Part shown: positions 46,470-54,581 of the stretch, one piece after another
Layout: each line of letters starts with the position of its first letter
How positions within the stretch are numbered: position 1 is the stretch's first letter
From: Gammaproteobacteria bacterium
GTDB taxonomy: Bacteria; Pseudomonadota; Gammaproteobacteria; Burkholderiales; Burkholderiaceae_C
Length of the DNA: 64,000 nt
Direction: 5' to 3'
NCBI GenBank assembly: GCA_018828125.1
Contig: JAHJWB010000009.1
Coordinates: 1 to 64,000 of the forward strand
Made by a program: the position numbers and the translations under genes
Notes under the pieces: model-generated
The model's input: the letters and a program-made list of their open reading frames with translations, nothing else
The model's database searches: none
Told to the model about the DNA's origin: nothing

Positions 46470-48572
46470 TTACAAGGCCGCAGAATCATTGCCATGGACA
46501 CCAAACGCTTGGTCCTTGAGCCGAGTCAACTGATCCCGCACCCGTGCGGCTTGCTCAAACTCCAGATTCCTTGCGTGTTCCAGCATGAGCTTTTCGAGCC
46601 GTTTGATCTCGCGGGCCACGTCTTTTTCAGACATATCCTCCACCTTGGCGCGCTGCAGGGCCTCCTGCTCCAACCGCTCAACGTCTTTTCCAGCCTTCTC
46701 GCTGTAAACGCCGTCAATAAGGTCTCTTACCCGCTTGACAATGCTGCGCGGCGTAATTCCGTGCTCATCGTTGTGTGCGATCTGCTTAACTCGCCTGCGT
46801 TCCGTTTCGCCCATGGCTTTTTTCATGGACTCGGTAATACGGTCGGCATACAGGATGGCGCGCCCATTCAGGTTTCGCGCTGCGCGGCCAATGGTCTGGA
46901 TCAAGCTGCGCTCGGCGCGCAAGAAGCCTTCCTTGTCCGCATCCAGAATTGCCACCAGCGACACCTCAGGGATATCGAGACCTTCACGCAGCAGGTTGAT
47001 GCCCACCAGCACGTCAAACGCCCCCAGCCGCAGGTCGCGGATGATTTCGACGCGCTCCACCGTGTCGACGTCACTGTGCAGGTAACGCACCTTGACGCCG
47101 TTGTCGGTGAGATAGTCGGTCAACTGCTCGGCCATGCGCTTAGTCAGCGTGGTAATGAGTACACGTTCACGCTTTTGCGTTCGAATGCGTATTTCTTGCA
47201 GCACATCGTCAACCTGATGGGTCGCTGGCCGCACCTCGACTTCGGGGTCTACAAGCCCGGTAGGGCGAACGACCTGGTCTACCACCTGGCCGGAATGCGT
47301 CTTTTCGTAATCAGCGGGTGTGGCGGACACGAAGATCACCTGCCGCATACGCTGCTCGAACTCCTCGAACTTCAGCGGGCGGTTGTCCAGAGCCGACGGA
47401 AGCCGAAACCCATACTCCACTAACGTAGTCTTGCGCGAGCGGTCGCCGCTGTACATGGCGTTGAGCTGGCCGATCATCTGGTGGCTCTCGTCCAGGAACA
47501 TCAGCGCGTTCTTGGGCATGTAGTCGGTCAGCGTGCTCGGCGGGTCGCCGGGCGCAGCGCCCGACAAGTGGCGGGTGTAGTTCTCGATGCCCTTGCAATG
47601 CCCTACTTCGCTGAGCATCTCCAGGTCAAAGCGCGTGCGCTGCTCGAGCCGCTGCGCCTCCACCAACTTGCCGTCGGCCAGCAACTGCTTGAGGCGGTCT
47701 GCCAGCTCCAGCTTGATGGTCTCCACCGCCGCCAGCACCTTGTCGCGCGGGGTTACATAGTGGCTGCTCGGGTACACCGTGAAACGCGGAATCTTCTGTT
47801 TGACGCGGCCCGTGAGCGGGTCAAACAGCTGCAGGCTCTCAATCTCATCGTCAAACAGCTCAATGCGCATGGCCAGCTCGGAATGCTCGGCGGGGAACAC
47901 GTCGATCGTGTCGCCCCGCACGCGGAACTTGCCGCGCGAAAAATCGGCCTCGTTGCGCTGGTATTGCATGCGGATCAGCTGGGCGATCACGTCGCGCTGG
48001 CCCAGCTTGTCACCCACACGCAGTGTCATCACCATGCGGTGGTAGCTCTCCGGTTCGCCGATGCCGTAAATAGCCGACACAGTGGCCACAATGACCACGT
48101 CCTTGCGTTCCATCAGGCTCTTGGTGCAAGACAGCCGCATCTGCTCAATGTGCTCGTTGATGGCGCTGTCCTTTTCAATGAAAAGATCGCGCTGCGGCAC
48201 ATAGGCTTCGGGCTGGTAATAGTCGTAATAGCTGACGAAGTATTCGACGGCGTTCTTGGGGAAGAACTCGCGGAACTCGCTGTACAACTGGGCGGCCAGC
48301 GTCTTGTTGGGTGCAAAGATGATGGCCGGGCGTCCCATGCGGGCAATCACATTGGCCATGGTGAAGGTCTTGCCCGAGCCCGTGACCCCCAGCAACGTCT
48401 GAAAGGTTTCTCCGTCGTTCAATCCCTCCACCAGCTTGTTGATGGCCTCGGGCTGGTCGCCTGCCGGTGGGTACGGCTGGAACAGTTCAAAGGGGGAGTT
48501 GGGGAAATGGACGAACTCGCCGTCTTGCTTTTCCGTTATGACTTCTGTGAGTTCCGGCATAGGTGCGGTCAA
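46470..48572 (-). CDS. uvrB: Excinuclease ABC subunit B
   Basis: The helicase-like damage-verification subunit of nucleotide excision repair, 700 aa. It has Walker [15 protein letters not shown], the beta-hairpin region with [21 protein letters not shown], helicase motifs DESHQMIGQ and TIGRAARN, and a C-terminal UVR domain binding UvrC. It is divergent from the aminotransferase gene, with about 90 bp between them. Confidence 0.98.
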   Translation of the reverse strand: MTAPMPELTEVITEKQDGEFVHFPNSPFELFQPYPPAGDQPEAINKLVEGLNDGETFQTLLGVTGSGKTFTMANVIARMGRPAIIFAPNKTLAAQLYSEFREFFPKNAVEYFVSYYDYYQPEAYVPQRDLFIEKDSAINEHIEQMRLSCTKSLMERKDVVIVATVSAIYGIGEPESYHRMVMTLRVGDKLGQRDVIAQLIRMQYQRNEADFSRGKFRVRGDTIDVFPAEHSELAMRIELFDDEIESLQLFDPLTGRVKQKIPRFTVYPSSHYVTPRDKVLAAVETIKLELADRLKQLLADGKLVEAQRLEQRTRFDLEMLSEVGHCKGIENYTRHLSGAAPGDPPSTLTDYMPKNALMFLDESHQMIGQLNAMYSGDRSRKTTLVEYGFRLPSALDNRPLKFEEFEQRMRQVIFVSATPADYEKTHSGQVVDQVVRPTGLVDPEVEVRPATHQVDDVLQEIRIRTQKRERVLITTLTKRMAEQLTDYLTDNGVKVRYLHSDVDTVERVEIIRDLRLGAFDVLVGINLLREGLDIPEVSLVAILDADKEGFLRAERSLIQTIGRAARNLNGRAILYADRITESMKKAMGETERRRVKQIAHNDEHGITPRSIVKRVRDLIDGVYSEKAGKDVERLEQEALQRAKVEDMSEKDVAREIKRLEKLMLEHARNLEFEQAARVRDQLTRLKDQAFGVHGNDSAAL

Positions 48573-48665
48573 CGATTGGTAGAGGCAGGCCGTTAAAATC
48601 GGCCGAACCCGGCACAGTACACCACGCCCGGATTCTTCGCTACTGACAACCTTTCAAGGATTTTC

Positions 48666-49862
48666 ATGTCTCTGTTCACCGCCGTCGAAATGGCCCCCCG
48701 CGACCCCATCCTGGGCCTCAACGAGCAATTCAACGCCGATACCAACCCCAACAAGGTCAACCTGGGCGTCGGCGTTTATTTCGACGACAACGGCAAGCTG
48801 CCTCTGCTGCAATGCGTACAGGCCGCCGAAAAGACCATGATGTCCACCCCCACGGCCCGTGGCTATCTGCCCATCGACGGCATCGTGGCGTACGACAACG
48901 CTGTGAAGGCATTGGTGTTTGGCGCAGACAGCGAACCCGTCACCTCTGGCCGTGTGGCGACCGTGCAAGCGGTGGGTGGTACGGGTGGCCTGAAGATCGG
49001 TGCCGACTTCCTCAAGAAGCTCAGCCCCAACGCCAAGGTGCTGATCTCCGACCCTAGCTGGGAAAACCACCGCGCGCTGTTCACCAACGCCGGCTTTGAA
49101 GTCGATACCTACGCCTACTACGACGCTGCCAAGCGTGGCGTCAACTTCGAAGGCATGCTCGCCAGCCTGAACGCTGCAGCCCCCGGCACCATCGTCGTGC
49201 TGCACGCCTGCTGCCATAACCCCACCGGCTACGACATCACGCCTGAGCAATGGGACCATGTCATCGCCGCCGTCAAGGCCAAGGGCCTGACGCCTTTCCT
49301 CGACATGGCCTACCAGGGCTTTGGCCACGGCATCGCCGAAGACGGCGCCGTGATCGGCAAGTTTGTGGCCGCTGGCCTGAACTTCTTTGTCTCTACATCC
49401 TTCAGCAAGAGCTTCAGCCTGTATGGCGAACGCGTGGGCGGCCTGTCGGTGCTGTGCGCCGACAAGGAAGAAGCTTCGCGCGTGCTGAGCCAGCTCAAGA
49501 TCGTCATCCGCACCAACTACTCCAACCCACCCATTCACGGTGGCGCGGTGGTGGCTGCCGTGCTGAACAACCCCGAGCTGCGCGCGATGTGGGAAAAGGA
49601 ACTGGGCGAGATGCGCGTGCGCATCAAGGCCATGCGCCAGAAGCTGGTGGACGGCCTCAAGGCCGCTGGTGTGAAGCAGGACATGAGCTTCATCACCACG
49701 CAGATCGGCATGTTCAGCTACTCCGGCCTGACAAAGAACCAGATGGTGCGCCTGCGCAATGAGTTCGGCGTGTACGGCACCGACACCGGCCGCATGTGCG
49801 TCGCTGCCCTGAACAGCAAGAACATCGACTACGTCTGCCAGGCTATTGCAAAGGTTGTCTGA
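48666..49862 (+). CDS. Aromatic/aspartate aminotransferase (AspC/TyrB type)
   Basis: A 398-aa fold-type I PLP enzyme transferring amino groups between aspartate or aromatic amino acids and 2-oxoglutarate. The PLP Lys is in FFVSTSFSKSFSLYGERVG. HACCHNPTGYD and the substrate Arg near GMFSYSGLTKNQMVRL are conserved. AAGGA precedes the start. The choice between AspC and TyrB specificity cannot be made from sequence alone. A nucleotidyltransferase-like gene overlaps its 3' end. Confidence 0.95.
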   Translation: MSLFTAVEMAPRDPILGLNEQFNADTNPNKVNLGVGVYFDDNGKLPLLQCVQAAEKTMMSTPTARGYLPIDGIVAYDNAVKALVFGADSEPVTSGRVATVQAVGGTGGLKIGADFLKKLSPNAKVLISDPSWENHRALFTNAGFEVDTYAYYDAAKRGVNFEGMLASLNAAAPGTIVVLHACCHNPTGYDITPEQWDHVIAAVKAKGLTPFLDMAYQGFGHGIAEDGAVIGKFVAAGLNFFVSTSFSKSFSLYGERVGGLSVLCADKEEASRVLSQLKIVIRTNYSNPPIHGGAVVAAVLNNPELRAMWEKELGEMRVRIKAMRQKLVDGLKAAGVKQDMSFITTQIGMFSYSGLTKNQMVRLRNEFGVYGTDTGRMCVAALNSKNIDYVCQAIAKVV

Positions 49863-50466
49863 GCACGATGAGAATGCGGCGCTCGCGCGCCGCTTTGTGA
49901 GCGAAGCGCTCCAGAACCCGCACAACGCGGCCCTTCTGGAGCGTTTGCCGTTTCTGGGCCTGACGGACGCCTGGCTGGTGGCGGGTTGCCTGTTCCAGAC
50001 GGTGTGGAACCTGCGCTCTGGTCTGGCGGCCACTGCAAATATCAAGGACTACGACCTGTTCTACTTCGATGCGTCGGACCTGTCCGAAGCCGCCGAACAG
50101 GCCGTACAAGCCCGCGTCACCGCCCTCTTCGCCGACTTGCCCATCACCTTGGAAGCGAAGAACCAGGCCCGGGTCCACCTCTGGTACGAGCGCTGGTTTG
50201 GCTACCCCTATGCGCCGCTGCAATCGGCCCGCAATGGCATTGAACGTTTCCTTGTACCCAGCACTTGCGTGGGTCTGCAGCCCGCGTCCGATCTCAGCAC
50301 CACGGAGCCCACCCTGTACGCGCCCTATGGGCTTGAAGAGCTGTACGCCGGGCTGTTGCGCCCAAATCCAGCCTGTCCGCACTTGCCGCTGTTCCAGGCC
50401 AAGGCAGACAGCTACCGCGAGCGCTGGCCATGGCTGACGATCCAGACGGGTGACATGGCGGCCTGA
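49855..50466 (+). CDS. Nucleotidyltransferase-family protein (DUF925 type)
   Basis: A protein of about 203 aa of the small DUF925/NTP_transf_6 family, recognised from DAWLVAGCLFQTVWNLRSG and the acidic pair in IKDYDLFYFDASDLS. A helix-rich part with VHLWYERWFGYPYAPLQSARNGIERF follows. It probably transfers a nucleotide, but its substrate is unknown. The frame opens with TTG at 49846 or 49855, overlapping the aminotransferase stop by a few codons; a GTG at 49897 is a third option. Confidence 0.8.
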   Translation: MSEHDENAALARRFVSEALQNPHNAALLERLPFLGLTDAWLVAGCLFQTVWNLRSGLAATANIKDYDLFYFDASDLSEAAEQAVQARVTALFADLPITLEAKNQARVHLWYERWFGYPYAPLQSARNGIERFLVPSTCVGLQPASDLSTTEPTLYAPYGLEELYAGLLRPNPACPHLPLFQAKADSYRERWPWLTIQTGDMAA

Positions 50467-50486
50467 TCGGTCAAATAGCCATTCTT

Positions 50487-50544
50487 TCAGTCTTTTTGGC
50501 CTCTAGCGCTTGATGGATAAGCGCCCACAGCTATCAAAATAAAA
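50487..50544 (+). repeat. Comamonadaceae-type intergenic palindromic repeat, copy 3
   Basis: This copy reads TTTTTGGCCTCTAGCGCTT, then TAAGCGCCCACAGCTATCAAAATAAAAG. It has the same orientation as copy 1 and lies between the nucleotidyltransferase-like gene and ygiD. Confidence 0.85.
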
Positions 50545-50573
50545 GCATTTCACACAACCCAGCGCTGCCCCTG

Positions 50574-51497
50574 TCAGCCCCACAGCACCGACCGCATCGA
50601 GATCGACGCCGACTGGTAACCCGTGTTGAAAAAGCGCGGCATCTCGCTCGGCAAAACGGCCCCGGCTGCGTACAGCAGCGGCAGATAGTGCTCATGCGTG
50701 GGATGCGCCTGCTTGGCCACCGGGCCCAGTTTCTGAAAGTCCTGCAAGGCGCCCAACTGCCCCTTCTTGATCTGCTCTTGCACCACGGTGTCGAACTCGG
50801 AGGCCCAGTCGTAGGCTTCGTTGGCCGCCGCGCCTCGGCGGGTAAGCCGCAGGTTGTGAACGATGTTGCCGCTGCCCACAATCAACACGCCCCGCTCACG
50901 CAAGCCTTGGAGTTGCTGGCCCAGTGCATAGTGTTCGGCCGGAGCGCGGCTGTAGTCAATGCTCAGCTGCATCACGGGGATCTGCGCTTTGGGGAACATC
51001 GGTTTGAGCACGGACCATGTGCCATGGTCCAGTCCCCATTCCCCCTCGTCCACCCCCAGGGCCGTGCCGGTAGAGGGCGACTTGAGTTCGCTGGCCAGAC
51101 TGCGCGCCACCTGCGGAGCTCCGGGCGCGGGGTATTGCTGGTCGAAGAGCGCCTGTGGAAAACCGCCAAAGTCGTGGATGGTCTTGGGGTTGGCCATCCC
51201 CGTCAGCTGCCAGCCGCCACGTGTAAGCCAGTGGGCCGACACACACAAAATGAGCTGCGGTTGCGCGGCACGGGCAGTCAATTCGGCTCCCAGAGCCTGC
51301 CAGCTGCGGCGCCAGGCGTTGTCTTCGATGGCGTTCATGGGGCTGCCGTGGCCCGCAAACAGCACCGGCATGCGGGGCGAGGGCTTCAATGCCTGCAACG
51401 CGGGCAATGTGGCGGCGGCGCTCAAAGACGATGTCATGAAAGCTCCCGGAAAAGTGGCGAGGCCTGCCAAGGCGGAGAGGGAAGTTCTGCGTTGCAT
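50574..51497 (-). CDS. ygiD: 4,5-DOPA dioxygenase extradiol family protein
   Basis: A LigB-type non-haem metal enzyme of 307 aa. Candidate metal ligands are His in LFAGHGSPMNAIEDN and others in VSAHWLTRGGWQ and THEHYLPLLYAAGA. The N-terminal 35 residues (QRRTSLSALAGLATFPGAF) look like an export leader, unusual for this family; a start at MTSSLS would remove most of it. The longer frame running to 52508 is antisense to the next gene and was rejected. Physiological substrates of this family are poorly defined. Confidence 0.88.
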   Translation of the reverse strand: MQRRTSLSALAGLATFPGAFMTSSLSAAATLPALQALKPSPRMPVLFAGHGSPMNAIEDNAWRRSWQALGAELTARAAQPQLILCVSAHWLTRGGWQLTGMANPKTIHDFGGFPQALFDQQYPAPGAPQVARSLASELKSPSTGTALGVDEGEWGLDHGTWSVLKPMFPKAQIPVMQLSIDYSRAPAEHYALGQQLQGLRERGVLIVGSGNIVHNLRLTRRGAAANEAYDWASEFDTVVQEQIKKGQLGALQDFQKLGPVAKQAHPTHEHYLPLLYAAGAVLPSEMPRFFNTGYQSASISMRSVLWG

Positions 51498-51614
51498 GGG
51501 TGACGGGAGAGCGTAACAAATTATGTATAACGCAGGGACTGAGCCAGCGCACCCAGCGAAGTTCCAGCACCGCGCCCTCCGTTCAAAACCACAACGCCGA
51601 GACACCCCCACACC

Positions 51615-52505
51615 ATGATCACCGCCCTGCCCCAGCCCCTGCGCAATGTTCGTGTCCTGAGCCTCGCGCTCAACCTGCCCGGCCCCGCCGCCCTGATGCG
51701 TTGTGTGCGTTTGGGCGCCGAATGCACCAAGCTCGAACCGCCAACACCGGCCGGGCATCCCAGCGCAGATCCCATGGGCATCTACAGCCCCGCCGCCTAT
51801 GCCACGCTGCACCACGGCGTGCGCGTGCTGCACGCCCACCTCAAGACCGCGGAAGGCCAGACCACATTGCACGCCGAGTTGGCCCGCACCGATGTGCTGA
51901 TCACCTCGTTTCGCCCTTCGGCGCTCACCAAGCTGGGCCTGGGCTGGGAGGCGCTGCAATCGAAATACCCGCGCCTGTCGCTGGTCCGCATTGTGGGCGC
52001 AGCGGCAGAGCGTGCCGAGGAGCCCGGCCATGACCTCACCTACCTGGCCGATGCAGGTCTCGTCACTGGCACCGAGATGCCCCCCACGCTGTACGCCGAC
52101 ATGGGCGGCGCCTTGATGGCCAGCGAAGCGGTGCTGCAAGCTCTGCTGGAACGCGCCCACACGGGCAGCGGCGTGTGCCTTGAAGTAGCGCTGGCCGACG
52201 CCGCCGCCTGGCTGGCACAGCCGCGCGACTGGGGCCTGACCACACCCGAGGGCGACGTCGGCGGCAACCACGCCGGCTATCGCATCTACCCCTGCGCCGA
52301 CGGCCGCGTGGCCGTGGCGGCACTCGAACCCCACTTTGCCGCCAGCCTGTGCGCCGCCGCAGGCCTGCCCGCCACGGGCGATCCGCTGGTGCTGCGCCAG
52401 CGCGCCACCCACGATGCCGTGGCCGCCTTTCTGCACACGCAATCCCGGGCGCAGCTGGACGCGCTGGCAGTGGCGCAGGACATCCCGCTCCACACCCTGG
52501 CCTGA
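51615..52505 (+). CDS. Short CaiB/BaiF-family CoA-transferase
   Basis: A 296-aa family III CoA-transferase homologue. It has the N-terminal RVLSLALNLPGPAALMRCVRLGAECTKLEPP block, the conserved Asp in GHDLTYLADAGLV and GSGVCLEVALADAAAW. Family members are usually 360-410 aa; here the second half is about 80 residues short, with no frameshift visible. It is closest in style to alpha-methylacyl-CoA racemase-like members. It is divergent from ygiD. Activity is uncertain. Confidence 0.82.
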   Translation: MITALPQPLRNVRVLSLALNLPGPAALMRCVRLGAECTKLEPPTPAGHPSADPMGIYSPAAYATLHHGVRVLHAHLKTAEGQTTLHAELARTDVLITSFRPSALTKLGLGWEALQSKYPRLSLVRIVGAAAERAEEPGHDLTYLADAGLVTGTEMPPTLYADMGGALMASEAVLQALLERAHTGSGVCLEVALADAAAWLAQPRDWGLTTPEGDVGGNHAGYRIYPCADGRVAVAALEPHFAASLCAAAGLPATGDPLVLRQRATHDAVAAFLHTQSRAQLDALAVAQDIPLHTLA

Positions 52506-52545
52506 CATATAAGCCAGCGCGATTCATCCGCTCATCTGTTCATCC

Positions 52546-53265
52546 ATGCAAAAACAAGGCACCGTCATCCGTTGGGACGCCACCCGCGCCTTCGGTTTTA
52601 TCCGCAGCCCGGACACCTCCGCCGATGTGTTCTTTCATGTGCGGGACTTCAAGGGCACCGCCGCGCCGCGCGAAGGTCTGGCCGTGGTCTATGAAGAAAT
52701 CCACGTGGGCGGCAAAGGCCCCCGGGCGATGGCGGTGCAGCCAGCGGCGCGCCCGGGCGCTGCGCCGTCATCGCCTCCTGCCTCCCAGCGGTCCGCATCT
52801 AACTCGACATCCCCATCGGCACGGCGGCCGGGACGCTGGCCCGGCTCAGAACCCAAGCCTCGCCAGACGCCACGGGGCCGAAGGTCCCCCGAAACCGCCG
52901 GCCCCTCTGCACCCGCCCCCTCAGGCATGGCGGTGCTATTAATGCTGGGCTGGGTAGCGCTGATGGTCTGGGGCGTTTGGGCGACCCGGCTTCCGCTGTG
53001 GGTGGTGGGCGCTGCTGTGGCGATCAACCTGCTCACCTTTGTGGTCTATGCCATCGACAAAAGCGCGGCCCAAAACGGGCAGTGGCGCACCAAGGAAAGC
53101 CATCTGCACCTGCTCGCACTGGCGGGCGGCTGGCCAGGCGCATGGTTTGCCCAGCAGTGGCTGCGGCACAAATCCCGCAAGCTGGAGTTTCGCGCGGTGT
53201 ATTGGCTGACCGTCTTGCTGCACGTCGGCGCCCTGCTGGCCTGGGTGACCGGCTGGCTTCGATAG
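52546..53265 (+). CDS. Cold-shock domain and DUF1294 membrane protein
   Basis: A 239-aa fusion. Residues 1-65 form a cold-shock nucleic-acid-binding fold (GTVIRWDATRAFGFIRSPD, DVFFHVRDF). A Pro/Arg/Ser-rich linker of about 60 residues follows, then the DUF1294 membrane domain with helices AVLLMLGWVALMVWGVWA and VVGAAVAINLLTFVVYAIDK and the hallmark LALAGGWPGAWFAQQWLRHKSRK. This fusion is known in proteobacteria; its role is not settled. Confidence 0.92.
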   Translation: MQKQGTVIRWDATRAFGFIRSPDTSADVFFHVRDFKGTAAPREGLAVVYEEIHVGGKGPRAMAVQPAARPGAAPSSPPASQRSASNSTSPSARRPGRWPGSEPKPRQTPRGRRSPETAGPSAPAPSGMAVLLMLGWVALMVWGVWATRLPLWVVGAAVAINLLTFVVYAIDKSAAQNGQWRTKESHLHLLALAGGWPGAWFAQQWLRHKSRKLEFRAVYWLTVLLHVGALLAWVTGWLR

Positions 53266-53278
53266 CCGACGGATACTC

Positions 53279-53345
53279 ATAACTATCATATTGATAGCTG
53301 CTAGCGCTTATTGGACAAGCGCCGGGAGCCAATTTCATTCAAATT
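53279..53345 (-). repeat. Comamonadaceae-type intergenic palindromic repeat, copy 4
   Basis: This copy reads ATATTGATAGCTGCTAGCGCTT, interrupted by ATTGGAC, then AAGCGCCGGGAGCCAATTT. It is in the orientation of copy 2, after the CSD-DUF1294 gene. Confidence 0.85.
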
Positions 53346-53464
53346 TTGTCTTTTTGTTCGGGTGCTCTACAGGGTGCTGACGCGCACATTGTCCGCTGGC
53401 CTACACCACTCCCGCCCCGGAGGCGTTTCAATCGAAAAGGTCTGAAACACCTCGGGAGATGCCC

Positions 53465-53962
53465 ATGAAACCCCTCGTTCTTGATTCCTCCATGACCAAC
53501 ATGGGCGGCGTTTTCTATCCCACTGGCCATGTATTCGCGCTCTTCCGCGACGAAGACTGCGTACGCCAGGCAGCCACCGCGCTGCAAGCTGCGGGCCACC
53601 AGGGCGACACGGCTTACGCCAGCCCCGAAGTCATCCTGCAAGAGATCGTCCACACCCTGGGCACGGCCGATGCACCATTGCCATCCGTCGGCGCCGAAGG
53701 CGACATGGTGCGTCGCATTGCCGACCTGGCAGGCAAAGGCCACCACGGCCTGCTGATCGCCATGGCGGACAAAGATAGTACAGATACGCTTGTGGGCGCC
53801 ATCACCGGAGAGGGCGCTGTCACGGCCTTTTACTACCGAACGTTCATCATCGAAGACCTCATCTCGCAGCCGGTCGATGGCAGCCCGCAATCGGTGGTGG
53901 TTGGCACCCACGCAGCCGAAGGAGACGACCACCCCACTGAGAGCGCCGCCGAAGATCGCTAA
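53465..53962 (+). CDS. Conserved-looking protein of unknown function
   Basis: A soluble protein of about 165 aa that I do not recognise. It has no signal peptide or membrane segment. A first half with FALFRDEDCVRQAATALQAAG looks like a ferredoxin-like alpha-beta unit, similar to general-stress proteins that carry a repeated fold. GGGAG precedes the ATGs at 53459 and 53465. It stands alone after the palindromic repeat. Codon use is like its neighbours, so it is likely to be real. Confidence 0.7.
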   Translation: MKPLVLDSSMTNMGGVFYPTGHVFALFRDEDCVRQAATALQAAGHQGDTAYASPEVILQEIVHTLGTADAPLPSVGAEGDMVRRIADLAGKGHHGLLIAMADKDSTDTLVGAITGEGAVTAFYYRTFIIEDLISQPVDGSPQSVVVGTHAAEGDDHPTESAAEDR

Positions 53963-54581
53963 AGCAGCTTTGCCAGACGGTCCAGTCGATCCATCCAGAG
54001 CGCGAACGCCACGTATTTGCGCCCGTTTAAATCCGCGGCAACGCCGTGCCGCGGCATTACTCCCAAGGTCTGCCGGTTAAACCCGACCGCAATGACCCAC
54101 CGCGAGGTGCCACCTGCCTGCTGTTCACTCCCGACCCCGTAAAAGCAGCAGCTCAAGCCGCGCCATGTCGTGTGTGGGCATCTTCACACCAAAGCCGGCT
54201 GTGTAAATGCCTTAGAGACCGTTGTGCAACGAGACATCATCACGCATCGGTCAACTGCGACTTGCGCCGCCCCAGCTTCTCTCAATCGCCCGCGCCCCAG
54301 GGGACATGGAGCCAAACAAACTCCGCCAATCCACATCTACCGTGTAGGCGGAGTTGCAAGACGGTTCAGCACAGCCAAACGCTGCATGCATTGGCGAACT
54401 GATCGCTATATAGTCAGCCAAAAGCACCGCACCCAGCGATCAGCCGCCATTTCCGCGCACGCACAGCACCGTAAGTAAAGCGCTGACTCAGTGTGCGGAC
54501 CCACCGATAAACACGCGCCAAGCGAAGCCAGAGCAGGCATCACCGGCGCGGGGCAGCGTGGCACAAGCGAGGGAGCCATCC
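53963..54581. other. Intergenic stretch without a recognised gene
   Basis: About 620 bp with no recognisable protein. A perfect hairpin CCGCGGCA/TGCCGCGG lies at 54033-54054, possibly ending the upstream transcript. Short frames exist on both strands but have no family features. The stretch has a lower apparent GC content and poorer codon structure than the surrounding genes. Confidence 0.5.

Noticed and set aside
50574-52508. A 644-codon minus-strand frame that would extend ygiD
   Set aside because: The part upstream of 51497 is antisense to the CoA-transferase gene and has no homologous character. Only the last 307 codons look real.
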